The notes: a model not told the origin generated them from the sequence alone. A stretch of DNA of 64,000 nucleotides from Alteribacillus sp. YIM 98480 (GCF_009765375.1 NZ_VTOK01000001.1:310001-374000), one strand, 5' to 3'; shown: positions 54,418 to 62,961, counted from the first letter of the stretch. Numbers and translations are program-made.

Positions 54418-55343
54418 ATGAATTCTTGAAAATAACGAATTCTAAGTTAGCTGCCATACAGGATTCTGGAAGATATGGATTTGAACATCATGGTATTAGT
54501 GTGAATGGGGCTGTGGACCAATTTGCCTATTTAGCTGGTAATCTGTTAGCCGGAAACGAATTCTCTCAGCCCGTAATTGAAGTGACTGCTTTTGACTTCA
54601 GCATGAAAAGCAGTGTTGACATTCCTGTCTGTATAACTGGAGCTCCGGCAGACGTATCAATAGATGACAAGCCTGTTAAAATGTGGGAAAATGCTATTCT
54701 TCCAGCTGATAAAGTGTTATCTATCAAAAAAATACGTCAAGGTTTAAAAGTTTATATTGCAGTCGGGGGAGAATTAGACGTGCCATCTATCTATGGCAGT
54801 TCTTCATTAGATGTTGTCGCTAATTTTGGAAAAAAATTATTTTCAGGTGAAATAATAAGGTTGAAAAATATTAACAGCATCGATGAGTTCACTAAAAATC
54901 CGCCATCAGTTAAGGGAATACCACAATATGGTTCACCGTGGAATATTCGCATTTGTGACGGTCCGGAATCAGAAGTTTTTACTGAAAATTTTGATTACTT
55001 TTATAATTCGTCTTATAAAGTATCAACAGATAGTAACCATATAGGCATACGTTTAAAAGGTCCAAGGCTTTCTGGTTATAGCCCGACAGAAGTTCTTTCC
55101 AAGGGTGTAAGTATAGGAGCAGTTGAAGTTATTCCTACAGGGCAGTTAATTATCCTTCATAGAGGGCGCAGTGTAACGGCTGGATATCCAGTTATTGGAG
55201 TTGTTGCTTCTGTTGATCTTGGTTTAATAGGTCAAGCTAGACCAAATGATGACGTCCATTTTACAAGAATTTCAGTAGATGAGGCAACAGAGTTGTATAA
55301 GAATCAATTTGAACAATTTAGTTATTTACAAAATCAGCTTTAG
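54414..55343 (+). CDS. PxpC/KipA-like (biotin-dependent carboxyltransferase family) subunit
   Basis: 309 residues. AAIQDSGRYGFEHHGISVNGAVD (in parts, about 13-35), CITGAPADVSID and YIAVGGELDVPSIYGSSS follow the KipA pattern, with VIPTGQLIILHRGRSVTAGYPVIG near 240-263, where relatives usually have an Asp-x-x-Thr-x-Gly-Gly-Tyr-Pro form. Partner of the preceding PxpB-like protein. The family name reflects homology to urea-carboxylase carboxyltransferase, significant because a biotin carboxylase and carriers follow directly. Confidence 0.82.
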   Translation: MNEFLKITNSKLAAIQDSGRYGFEHHGISVNGAVDQFAYLAGNLLAGNEFSQPVIEVTAFDFSMKSSVDIPVCITGAPADVSIDDKPVKMWENAILPADKVLSIKKIRQGLKVYIAVGGELDVPSIYGSSSLDVVANFGKKLFSGEIIRLKNINSIDEFTKNPPSVKGIPQYGSPWNIRICDGPESEVFTENFDYFYNSSYKVSTDSNHIGIRLKGPRLSGYSPTEVLSKGVSIGAVEVIPTGQLIILHRGRSVTAGYPVIGVVASVDLGLIGQARPNDDVHFTRISVDEATELYKNQFEQFSYLQNQL

Positions 55344-55354
55344 GAGTGGTGGTT

Positions 55355-56710
55355 ATGTTTCATAAAGTAGTCGTTGCTAATAGAGGTGATGCAGCACGAC
55401 GAGTGATACGAACACTACGGTCAATGGGTATTCGTTCTGTCGCTGTATACTCTAAGGCTGATATAGATACTCCGCACATTGAAGAGGCAGATGAAGCTTA
55501 TTTCATTGGAGAGGCGCCTGCCTCAAAGAGTTATCTTAATCAGGAGGCTCTTTTAGAAGTAATAAAGCAGACAGGAGCAGATGGTTTACATCCAGTCTAT
55601 GGATTTCTCTCTGAAAATGCAGAATTTGCGACTCGAGTTAAAGATTTAGGGGTGGGTTTTATTGGTCCGTCTCCTCAATGGATTCATTCCATGTCAAATA
55701 AAAATAATTCTAGACAGTTAATGAAAGAAAATGGGATGCACGTTGGTTTAGGATCAGGAATTTTAGGTACCAATGCAGAGAATATAATAAAAAAAGGTCG
55801 TGAAATAGGCTTGCCCGTCTTGGTTAAACCAGCAGAGGGGGGCGGAGGTATCGGAATGTTTCCGGTATTTGAAGAAGAAAAATTAGTTAAAACAGTGGAA
55901 CGTGCTCGTTCTCAATCCCTTGCTTCTTTTTCTAGTGATAAAGTATATCTTGAAAAATATATGCCCCGCCCTCGTCACATTGAGTTTCAAATTCTTGCAG
56001 ATCAAAATGGAGAAGTACGTCACTTTTTTGAACGAGACTGTTCACTGCAGCGTCGGCACCAAAAAATATTGGAGGAAGCACCTGCCCCTTTGATGAAACG
56101 CAGTGATATGGAGGAACTTGCTAACTCCATTACAAAGGTACTAAGTAAAATAGGTTATGATAATATCGGTACGATCGAGATGTTACGAGGGGCTGATGGT
56201 TCTTTCAGCTTTCTTGAAATGAACACTCGCTTACAAGTTGAGCATGCTGTCACAGAAGAAATTACAGGAATCGACCTTGTGGAATCTCAAATTCGATCTG
56301 CTGCAGGGGAAGCGTTAAAAGATTTTCTTCCAAAAGCAATAAAGCCAAGCGGTCATGCTATGGAAGTAAGAATTTACGCAGAGGATCCAGAATCCTTTCT
56401 GCCTTCTCCAGGTAAGTTAAATACTTTTAGACCACCAATCGATAAGGATATTCGTGTTGAAACAGGGTATGCAGAGGGTTTGATGGTAACACCTTACTAT
56501 GATCCTTTGATTGCAAAAGTTATTGCACATAGTGAAACTCGAGAAAAAACAATAGAAAAATTAATAAATGCACTAAAGGAATTTGATATTTCTGGTGTGA
56601 AGACAAACATTCCATTACTTATAAATTGTCTTTATTCAGAGAAATTCAAATCGGGAAATGTAGATACTGATTTTGTCTCAAAAGCGCTAAACAAGAAAGA
56701 GAAAAAATAG
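55355..56710 (+). CDS. Biotin carboxylase (AccC-like)
   Basis: ATP-grasp enzyme that carboxylates biotin on a carrier protein, about 451 residues, complete. VVVANRGDAARRVIRTLR starts the N-domain; KPAEGGGGIGMF (about 160) is the glycine-rich ATP loop, with Ile where Arg or Lys is usual; HIEFQILAD, RDCSLQRRHQKILEEAPAP and FLEMNTRLQVEHAVTE are catalytic segments. ATG 55355 follows AGGAG, 11 bp after pxpC. The housekeeping acetyl-CoA carboxylase is normally accB-accC with accD-accA elsewhere; this copy sits among pxp genes and appears dedicated. Confidence 0.87.
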   Translation: MFHKVVVANRGDAARRVIRTLRSMGIRSVAVYSKADIDTPHIEEADEAYFIGEAPASKSYLNQEALLEVIKQTGADGLHPVYGFLSENAEFATRVKDLGVGFIGPSPQWIHSMSNKNNSRQLMKENGMHVGLGSGILGTNAENIIKKGREIGLPVLVKPAEGGGGIGMFPVFEEEKLVKTVERARSQSLASFSSDKVYLEKYMPRPRHIEFQILADQNGEVRHFFERDCSLQRRHQKILEEAPAPLMKRSDMEELANSITKVLSKIGYDNIGTIEMLRGADGSFSFLEMNTRLQVEHAVTEEITGIDLVESQIRSAAGEALKDFLPKAIKPSGHAMEVRIYAEDPESFLPSPGKLNTFRPPIDKDIRVETGYAEGLMVTPYYDPLIAKVIAHSETREKTIEKLINALKEFDISGVKTNIPLLINCLYSEKFKSGNVDTDFVSKALNKKEKK

Positions 56711-56830
56711 TCCTGGGGAGTAAAGGGAGTGGGGTATAAGCTCTTAATGCAAACTTTCAAAGAACTACTATTGAACTAGAAATTCTTCTGATTTCTAGCT
56801 TTGAAGATATTTATAAGAGGAGAAATAAAA

Positions 56831-57052
56831 ATGAGTGAAACAAAGATGGAAGCTGAAATTAGCGGTGTTGTTAGTAAAATTGAGAAAGAAATAGGGGAAA
56901 AAGTTGTTGAGGGCGATATATTATTATTCTGTGAGGCCATGAAAATGGAAATACCCTTGATAGCGTCACGGGATGGGATCATTAAAGAAATTAAAGTTAA
57001 AGAAGGCGAAGTAGTAGAAGAAGGTCAAACGTTAGTTATCTTATCTATTTAA
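56831..57052 (+). CDS. Mini biotin/lipoyl carrier protein, copy 1
   Basis: 73 residues forming just the biotinyl domain, with no N-terminal extension as in AccB. The attachment motif is EAMKMEIPL (about 39-47), matching the canonical AMKM. Gly-rich turns and the final VEEGQTLVILSI are typical. It would receive carboxybiotin from the upstream carboxylase. A frame beginning at 56801 exists, but GAGGAGAAATAAAA marks ATG 56831 as the start. Confidence 0.85.
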   Translation: MSETKMEAEISGVVSKIEKEIGEKVVEGDILLFCEAMKMEIPLIASRDGIIKEIKVKEGEVVEEGQTLVILSI

Positions 57053-57123
57053 TCTCACAGTTCTTCCCTTGTTTAACTACTTCTGATTTCTAGCTTTGAA
57101 GATATTTATCGAGGAGAAATAAA

Positions 57124-57345
57124 ATGAGTGATGTAAATGTAGAAGCTGGAATTACTGTGGTTGTATGGAAGATCGAGAAAGAAACAGGAAAAAAAGTTGT
57201 TGAGGGCGATGTCTTGTTAATCTTAGAGTCAATGAAAATGAAGATCCCTTTAATAGCTCCATTGGATGGAATCATTAAAGAAATTAAAGTTGAAGCTAAA
57301 GATGCGGTAGAAGAAGGTGAAACAATGGTCATTTTATCTGTTTGA
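57124..57345 (+). CDS. Mini biotin/lipoyl carrier protein, copy 2
   Basis: 73 residues, a diverged tandem copy of the preceding gene. The attachment motif is ESMKMKIPL: SMKM in place of AMKM, and Lys instead of Glu after it. SMKM-type sites are still used by many biotin proteins. The N-terminal strand VEAGITVVVWKIEKETG differs most from copy 1. It may be a carrier for a second partner or a redundant copy. Confidence 0.82.
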   Translation: MSDVNVEAGITVVVWKIEKETGKKVVEGDVLLILESMKMKIPLIAPLDGIIKEIKVEAKDAVEEGETMVILSV

Positions 57346-57449
57346 GCTCACAGCTCTTCTGTTTTAAAAAAATCTAGGGCATTAAGGGAATGGCACTTGG
57401 CGGGTATGTAAGTTGTTTTTATGTCTGAACTGGAAAGGAATGTTTCTGT

Positions 57450-58394
57450 ATGGGAACAAAGGAAGTCGATGTCATTTGTGTCGGTGCTGCAATTATCGAC
57501 ATTCCTCTTCAACCTTTTAGTAAAGAAGTATTTGACGTGGACTCATATCCAATAGACAAAATATCTGTAACAACAGGTGGGGATGCAATAAATGAATCCA
57601 TAATTCTTTCGAAACTTGATAAAAAAGTGATATTAATGAGCCGTATAGGTAAAGATCTTATGGGAGAGTACATTTTGAAAGAATGCGAACGCCATAATGT
57701 TGATGCTGGCTCTATGGTTGTGGATGACAGTATTGATACATCAATTAATATCGGCCTGGTTAGGGAGGATGGAGAACGCACTTTTGTCACAAACCGAAAT
57801 GGAAGTATGTGGCGCATGGATGTGCAAGATGTGAATTTTGAACGCTTTAAGGAAGCCAAGCTTCTTTCGATGGCTAGCATTTTTAATAACCCTCTCTTAG
57901 ATAATAATGCACTATTAAAAATCTTTAAAAAGGCAAAAGATAGTAATTTAATTACATGTGCGGACATCATAAAAAGCAGGGATGGAAAAGGCTTACGTGA
58001 CATAAAGGACGCTCTTGGTTATTTAGACTACTTTTTTCCTAACTATGATGAAGCAGTAGATCTGACAGGCAAAGAAGATTTGGATGAAATAGCTGATGTC
58101 CTGTTGGATTGTAAAATTAAGAATGTAGTTATAAAAATAGGGAAAGATGGCTGCTTTATAAAGAATATTAAGGAAAGATATATTATACCTACCTATAAAA
58201 AAGCAAATCGAATAGATACAACTGGAGCAGGTGATAATTTTGTTGCTGGATTTATTACAGCCCTCCTTGAGAATAAATCATTGGAATACTGTGGTAAATT
58301 TGCAAACGCTGTGGCTTCTGTTTCTGTTCAAAGCTTAGGGGCTACTACAGGCGTAGAAAATAGGAAGCAAGTCATGGACATGATGAAGGAATAA
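57450..58394 (+). CDS. PfkB-family carbohydrate kinase
   Basis: 314 residues of the ribokinase superfamily. VICVGAAIIDIPLQPF opens the fold, TTGGDAINESIILSKL (about 41-56) is the first signature and DTTGAGDNFVAGF (about 252-264) the second, with the catalytic Asp. It resembles the fructokinase or 2-keto-3-deoxygluconate/5-dehydro-2-deoxygluconate kinase group. In this operon it could phosphorylate a keto-sugar or sugar acid before cleavage by the class II aldolase. Confidence 0.83.
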   Translation: MGTKEVDVICVGAAIIDIPLQPFSKEVFDVDSYPIDKISVTTGGDAINESIILSKLDKKVILMSRIGKDLMGEYILKECERHNVDAGSMVVDDSIDTSINIGLVREDGERTFVTNRNGSMWRMDVQDVNFERFKEAKLLSMASIFNNPLLDNNALLKIFKKAKDSNLITCADIIKSRDGKGLRDIKDALGYLDYFFPNYDEAVDLTGKEDLDEIADVLLDCKIKNVVIKIGKDGCFIKNIKERYIIPTYKKANRIDTTGAGDNFVAGFITALLENKSLEYCGKFANAVASVSVQSLGATTGVENRKQVMDMMKE

Positions 58395-58483
58395 ATTTTA
58401 AAAACAAAACAGTCAGAAAAGCGTTCTTATTCAGTAATTGAAAATGCGTTGAGATTGACTCAAATTATAGGAGGTAGCATGTA

Positions 58484-59476
58484 GTGGAGAATATGGAAAT
58501 TGGGAAATCTAAAATTAGTGCATCGAGATTAGGTCTCGGAACTTGGGCAATAGGCGGCGGTGTAGCTTGGGGGGATAATGATGACAGCAAATCTGTTGAA
58601 ACAATCAGAAATTGTGTTGATATGGGTGTAAACTTTATCGATACTGCACCTGCGTACAATTTTGGACATAGTGAAGAAGTTGTGGGGCAAGCTTTAAAAG
58701 GAATCAGGGAGAAAATTGTCCTCGCAACAAAATGTGGATTAGTTTGGCATACGGACGATGGCAGTTTTTTTGAAAAAAAAGAAGGGGAGACTATATTAAG
58801 AAACTTGTCGAAAACAGCAATAAAAGAAGAAGTTGAAATGAGCTTAAAACGTCTTAATACCGATTACATTGATATTTATATTACCCACTGGCAGTCAATT
58901 GATCCATTTTTCACACCAATCTCTGATACCATGGAAGCATTAAACGAGCTCAAGCAAGAAGGCAAAATTAAAGCAATTGGTGCCTCCAATGTGAATAGTG
59001 ATCATATAAAAGAATATCTTAAACACGGTCAATTGGATTTAATTCAAGAAAAATACAGCATTATTGACAGAAAAGTTGAAGAAAATGGGATATTAGAACT
59101 TTGTAAGCGAAATAATATTACATTTCAAGCGTATTCTCCATTAGAGCAAGGACTCTTAACAGGAGCAATTAATAGAGATTATGTCCCTCCAGAAGGTTCT
59201 GCCCGCAAAGGAAAAAAGTGGTTTGAACGTAGTAATATGGTTAATGTAATTGATATGCTTGAAAAATGGGAAGACTTATCTGAGAAATATAACTGTACCA
59301 AAGCGAATTTAGCCATTGCATGGGTTGCTGCTCAGGGTGATTTTATAAATGTATTGTTCGGGGCAAGAAGTGTAGAAAATATGAAAGAAAATGCACAAGG
59401 TATTGATATTAAACTTTCCCCTGAAGATACTAGATTAATGAGAGATATGGCAGAAGAACTGGACTTAAACATATAA
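58484..59476 (+). CDS. Aldo/keto reductase
   Basis: 330 residues, NADPH-type TIM barrel. The catalytic tetrad is visible: Asp in NFIDTAPAYNFGHSEE with its Tyr (about 55), Lys in LATKCGL (about 83) and His in THWQS (about 127). YSPLEQGLLTG and GARSVENMKENAQG form the cofactor end. Similar to YdbC/IolS-like reductases. GTG 58484 lies 8 bp after AGGAGGT; ATG 58493 is the alternative. Last gene of the operon; no clear terminator follows. Confidence 0.83.
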   Translation: MENMEIGKSKISASRLGLGTWAIGGGVAWGDNDDSKSVETIRNCVDMGVNFIDTAPAYNFGHSEEVVGQALKGIREKIVLATKCGLVWHTDDGSFFEKKEGETILRNLSKTAIKEEVEMSLKRLNTDYIDIYITHWQSIDPFFTPISDTMEALNELKQEGKIKAIGASNVNSDHIKEYLKHGQLDLIQEKYSIIDRKVEENGILELCKRNNITFQAYSPLEQGLLTGAINRDYVPPEGSARKGKKWFERSNMVNVIDMLEKWEDLSEKYNCTKANLAIAWVAAQGDFINVLFGARSVENMKENAQGIDIKLSPEDTRLMRDMAEELDLNI

Positions 59477-59718
59477 AATTCTCTCATCAAGCCACAAATA
59501 AAATGACTATATGTAAACCAAGTTGCTGATAATGACTATTTCCATAAAGTAAATAACTTACGTTGTACCAAAGTTTGTCTTTCTGTCTCAAGTTTGAGAT
59601 CATACACGGTACCCTTTACACCTCTGGTATATCATATTCATTCATCCTGTTGGTAAGATTTCTATGAGAACCAGCCGAGTACCTTTAAATAAGGTTTCAT
59701 ATGAATTACTTCGATCCA

Positions 59719-59746
59719 TTGACAAATTTTCGAAAATATATAATAC
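59719..59746 (+). promoter_or_regulatory. Promoter of the gntR gene
   Basis: TTGACA (59719-59724) with TAATAC (59741-59746) at 16 bp, or the better TATAAT at only 14 bp. Operator site 3 begins 20 bp downstream. The preceding 59477-59718 holds no gene; TCTCAAGTTTGAGA at about 59588 is a short hairpin. Confidence 0.5.
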
Positions 59747-59765
59747 TAATATGAGTAAATGATCA

Positions 59766-59781
59766 ACTTGTATGCAAGTTG
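59766..59781. promoter_or_regulatory. Operator-like site 3 (autoregulatory)
   Basis: ACTTGTATGCAAGTTG, 14 of 16 bases identical to sites 1 and 2, with the symmetric arms CAACTTG/CAAGTTG. It lies in the leader of the gntR gene, suggesting autorepression. Confidence 0.7.
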
Positions 59782-59909
59782 TGTTTTTAAATCCAATACT
59801 TGTTTAATTAAACAAAAGTATGCGACCAACAAAATCGGGTTAAAATATACAAATGCTGGGGTGTTATAATGGTGATTGATACCCAACCTTAATCAAAGGG
59901 AGAATCTAA

Positions 59910-60578
59910 ATGAGTATGTATGAAAAGGGAGAAAATAATAACCTTAGTAGTTTGACCAATACAGCATATGAAATTATTAAAGAAAAAATAGTAATGGGGG
60001 AACTTAAACAAGGTGAAGTGATTAGTATTTCAGCAATGGCAAAAAAGTTAAATATTAGTAGAACTCCTATAACATATGCTTGTAAACAACTAGAAAATGA
60101 TAAGTTTCTTACAATTGTTCCTAAACAAGGAGTATTAATTAATACGATAACCATTAATGATGCAAGAGAAATTTATGAATTAAGAGCTGCCATTGAATCC
60201 TATTCTGCAAAACGTGTGTTTTCTAATCTTACGAAAACCGACATCAACTTTTTAGAAAATTCATATGCTAAACAAATGGAAGCAGTGGAAAACAATGACG
60301 TGCATTCATTTATGTCTGAAGACCACAATTTTCATAAATATATATTAACAAGATATGAAAATACCCAGTTTTTTTCTATTATTGACAATCTCTATGATAG
60401 AGCATTCTTATTAGGAATTGAGTCAAGTAAAAACTCATCAAGACTCCAAGACAGTCTTAATGAACACAGAAAAATAATAGATTGTCTTATAAATGATGAT
60501 AAAAATGGCTTCGTTGAAGAAATCGAAAAAAACATTTTAAATGGTTATACCAGTCTGACTGGTAATTATATATTTTAA
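59910..60578 (+). CDS. GntR-family regulator, FCD domain
   Basis: 222 residues. The winged helix (about 12-75) includes IVMGELKQGEVISISAMAKKLNISRTPI in parts, followed by an FCD ligand domain (about 85-210) with YELRAAIESYSAKR and the metal-site pattern DHNFHKYI and LNEHRKIIDCL. FCD regulators typically sense carboxylates or sugar acids and repress catabolic genes. Three matching operator-like sites, at its own promoter, at the tct promoter and at the operon promoter, make it the likely local repressor. ATG behind AGGGAGAA. Confidence 0.87.
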   Translation: MSMYEKGENNNLSSLTNTAYEIIKEKIVMGELKQGEVISISAMAKKLNISRTPITYACKQLENDKFLTIVPKQGVLINTITINDAREIYELRAAIESYSAKRVFSNLTKTDINFLENSYAKQMEAVENNDVHSFMSEDHNFHKYILTRYENTQFFSIIDNLYDRAFLLGIESSKNSSRLQDSLNEHRKIIDCLINDDKNGFVEEIEKNILNGYTSLTGNYIF

Positions 60579-60693
60579 ATTCCCCTTTATTGAATTTCCT
60601 TACAATAGCATACACCTCACGCTTTGTAATTTTAATACATTCTGGTATCCTGAAGCATTTAGATACTAAGTTTTGTTGGTGCTTTTTAAGCAG

Positions 60694-60728
60694 CCTCCTA
60701 CTTTTTTGTAGGGGGGATATTTTTTTTA
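60694..60728 (+). terminator. Terminator after gntR
   Basis: CCTCCTAC (60694-60701) pairs with GTAGGGGG (60708-60715), followed after a few bases by a T-run. The remaining gap to 60889 shows no gene; a promoter could lie near 60825-60850. Confidence 0.65.
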
Positions 60729-60889
60729 TGGCTCAACACTAAAATCTATGGTTCACTCATGTAATTATCATTACATTCAGTAAGGATTCATTGCTTATAG
60801 ACATCTGGAGTTCTCGTAAAATAGTGGCATATTCTATCATATATAACAAATAATTTTAATAATAAATGGTTACAAGGAGTGTGAAGCAT

Positions 60890-62029
60890 ATGAAAATAGT
60901 TATTGCTCCAGATTCTTTTAAAGGAAGTCTATCAGCCATTCAAGCAGCAGAATCAATAAAACGAGGCATTAATAATGTTTCTCCAGACTTAGAAACAGTG
61001 CTAGTACCTTGCGCAGATGGTGGGGAAGGTACGATGGAAACAATTGTGAAAGCTTCAGGTGGTGAGATACAGAACATAACAGTCACAGGTCCATTAGGTG
61101 AGCCAGTTCGATCTGGGTACGGATTATTAGGTGATAAAAAGACGTGTGTTATTGAAATGGCAACGGCAGCTGGACTTGATCTCGTTGATCCTGAACAGCT
61201 TAATCCATTATCTTCGACAACTTACGGTGTCGGTGAATTGATAAAAGCAGCACTTGATGATGGTTATAGGAATTTTATAGTTACTCTCGGGGGTTCTGCG
61301 ACTAATGACGGAGGAGCAGGTATGCTTCAGGCTCTTGGTGCCAGCCTTTTAAACAAAGATGGTAAAGAAATTGCCCCAGGAGGAGAAGGCTTAAAATACA
61401 TATATAGGCTAGAAATGAGTAAATTTGATAAAAGAATCAAGGAATGTAATTTTACGGTTGCCTCTGATGTGCAAAATCCTTTTGTTGGTCCGGAAGGAGC
61501 TTCCCATGTGTTTGGTCCGCAAAAGGGAGCAACACCAACAATGGTAAGAAAATTAGATGAAAATATGACGAAGTGGGCTGATGTAATAGCTCAAGAAACA
61601 AATTTTCGGATTCATGATATGCCAGGTGCAGGAGCTGCAGGAGGAATGGGAGGAGCATTGCTCGCCTTTTTTCAGGCTGAAATACAGCAAGGAATTGAGG
61701 TTATTGTTAAGGCAGTAAACTTAGAACAGGCCTTAGTTGGTGCGGAAATGGTGATTACTGGTGAAGGTCAAGTTGACTTTCAAACCGCATTTGGAAAAAC
61801 TCCAATGGGAGTGGCAAGAGTAGCTCAAAAACAAGGGATTCCGACCGTTGTTATTGCTGGATCAGTAGGAAATTGGGTTGATAATCTTTATGAACACGGT
61901 ATTCATGCAGTGCACAGTATGGTTTCGGGACCAATGACATTAAATGAAGCCATGGACAATGCAGAAAAACTTATCGAAAGAAGTGCGGAACAAATAGTTC
62001 GAACGGTACTCACTCTATTAAAGGCATGA
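60890..62029 (+). CDS. glxK: Glycerate kinase (type I)
   Basis: Phosphorylates D-glycerate, about 379 residues. MKIVIAPDSFKGSLSAIQAA is the classic N-terminus; CADGGEGTMETIV (about 44-56), GGSATNDGGAGMLQALG (about 135-151) and ITGEGQVDFQTAFGKTP (about 295-311) are the family motifs. ATG 60890 follows AAGGAG; the frame open from 60866 is longer but less likely. Its position beside the hydroxyacid dehydrogenase locus suggests that glycerate is a product of the pathway. No operator-like site was found in front of it. Confidence 0.9.
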   Translation: MKIVIAPDSFKGSLSAIQAAESIKRGINNVSPDLETVLVPCADGGEGTMETIVKASGGEIQNITVTGPLGEPVRSGYGLLGDKKTCVIEMATAAGLDLVDPEQLNPLSSTTYGVGELIKAALDDGYRNFIVTLGGSATNDGGAGMLQALGASLLNKDGKEIAPGGEGLKYIYRLEMSKFDKRIKECNFTVASDVQNPFVGPEGASHVFGPQKGATPTMVRKLDENMTKWADVIAQETNFRIHDMPGAGAAGGMGGALLAFFQAEIQQGIEVIVKAVNLEQALVGAEMVITGEGQVDFQTAFGKTPMGVARVAQKQGIPTVVIAGSVGNWVDNLYEHGIHAVHSMVSGPMTLNEAMDNAEKLIERSAEQIVRTVLTLLKA

Positions 62030-62094
62030 GATATTTTTTGTTTTACTAGAGGTACCGCCAACATTTTGAAAAATTCCTATGCTGAGAAAACCTA

Positions 62095-62134
62095 AAAAGC
62101 CTAATTTTTCAATGTTGTAAGAAATTAGGCTTTT
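62095..62134 (+). terminator. Terminator after glycerate kinase
   Basis: AAAAGCCTAATTTTTC (62095-62110) pairs with GAAATTAGGCTTTT (62121-62134). Its stem AAGCCTAATTT is the same as that of the terminator at 62962. A further AAGGCGC/GCGCCTT hairpin lies at 62187-62235. Confidence 0.78.
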
Positions 62135-62287
62135 ACTTCGCAACCCCCGCCCCTATGATATTCAATACCACATTTAAAAGGTAATCAAGGCGCTTTTCCT
62201 GGAGTAAGGGACTGCGCTTTTTTAGCAGGCGCCTTTAATGGTATGAAATGGATGGATAATAACGTTTTCTCATACGAGGAACCAAGA

Positions 62288-62315
62288 ACATTCCCTAGAT
62301 ACAAATCATAGGATG
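62288..62315 (+). promoter_or_regulatory. Sigma-K-like promoter of the cupin gene
   Basis: AC (62288-62289), 17-bp spacer, CATAGGATG (62307-62315), one base off the sigma-K -10 consensus CATANNNTA, and 31 bp before the ATG. Confidence 0.4.
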
Positions 62316-62345
62316 ATTTATAACCTGGGAAGGGAATGAACTAAA

Positions 62346-62906
62346 ATGTACTACTATATGTGTCCATATCAGTATTATGTTAATGTCCCAATGCCTCAGT
62401 ATAGCAGACATCCTGTACAATGGACTATTCCACAGGATGTAGAATATGCAAACCGGTTTTGTCATAGGCAATCATCAAACGGAATCGTTGAACGAAAAGA
62501 TTATGGATCAAAACCATATGTTGTGAACATTGAAGATGCTGCAAAGCAAAACAGTACATTTCGTACCGCCCTATGGACAGGAGATCATTTACAAGTTACT
62601 TTGATGAGTATCAATGTTGGAGAAGATATTGGCTTAGAAATTCACCCTGCAGTTGATCAATTTCTGCGTATTGAGGAAGGGCAAGGAATAGTTCAAATGG
62701 GGGATACGCAAGATAATTTAACTTTTGTAGAAAGAGTTTTTGATGATTATGCAATTATGGTCCCTGCTGGTAAATGGCACAACCTAACTAATACGGGGAA
62801 TAAACCACTTAAACTTTATACTATCTATGCCCCGCCTGAGCATCCTTTTGATACGGTTCATCAAACGAAAGCAGAAGCAATGGCTGTTGAAGAAAACCAT
62901 GGATAA
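62346..62906 (+). CDS. Cupin-domain protein with Tyr/Pro-rich N-terminus, possibly spore-associated
   Basis: 186 residues. The cupin barrel (about 70-165) shows GEDIGLEIHPAVDQFLRIEEGQG, with metal-binding Glu/His pattern, and the second motif VPAGKWHNLTNTG. The first 30 residues, starting MYYYMCPYQYYV, are Tyr/Pro-rich like many coat proteins. A sigma-K-like promoter supports spore association (inference). GGGAAGGG precedes the ATG. An enzyme role such as sugar isomerase or dioxygenase is possible. Confidence 0.7.
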   Translation: MYYYMCPYQYYVNVPMPQYSRHPVQWTIPQDVEYANRFCHRQSSNGIVERKDYGSKPYVVNIEDAAKQNSTFRTALWTGDHLQVTLMSINVGEDIGLEIHPAVDQFLRIEEGQGIVQMGDTQDNLTFVERVFDDYAIMVPAGKWHNLTNTGNKPLKLYTIYAPPEHPFDTVHQTKAEAMAVEENHG

Positions 62907-62961
62907 AGCATTTACTGCTTCAAAAATCTTTTCCTCCACAAATGTTCGTTATGAGTTAATT

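Larger units (their letters stand above)
56785..57374 (+). repeat. Tandem duplication of a biotin-carrier gene unit
   Basis: A 29-bp identical segment, including CTTCTGATTTCTAGCTTTG, occurs at 56785-56813 and 57080-57108, each about 16 bp before an ATG with GAGGAGAAATAAA. The coding regions that follow align over their whole 73 codons. The unit is about 295 bp and duplicated once. Confidence 0.75.
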
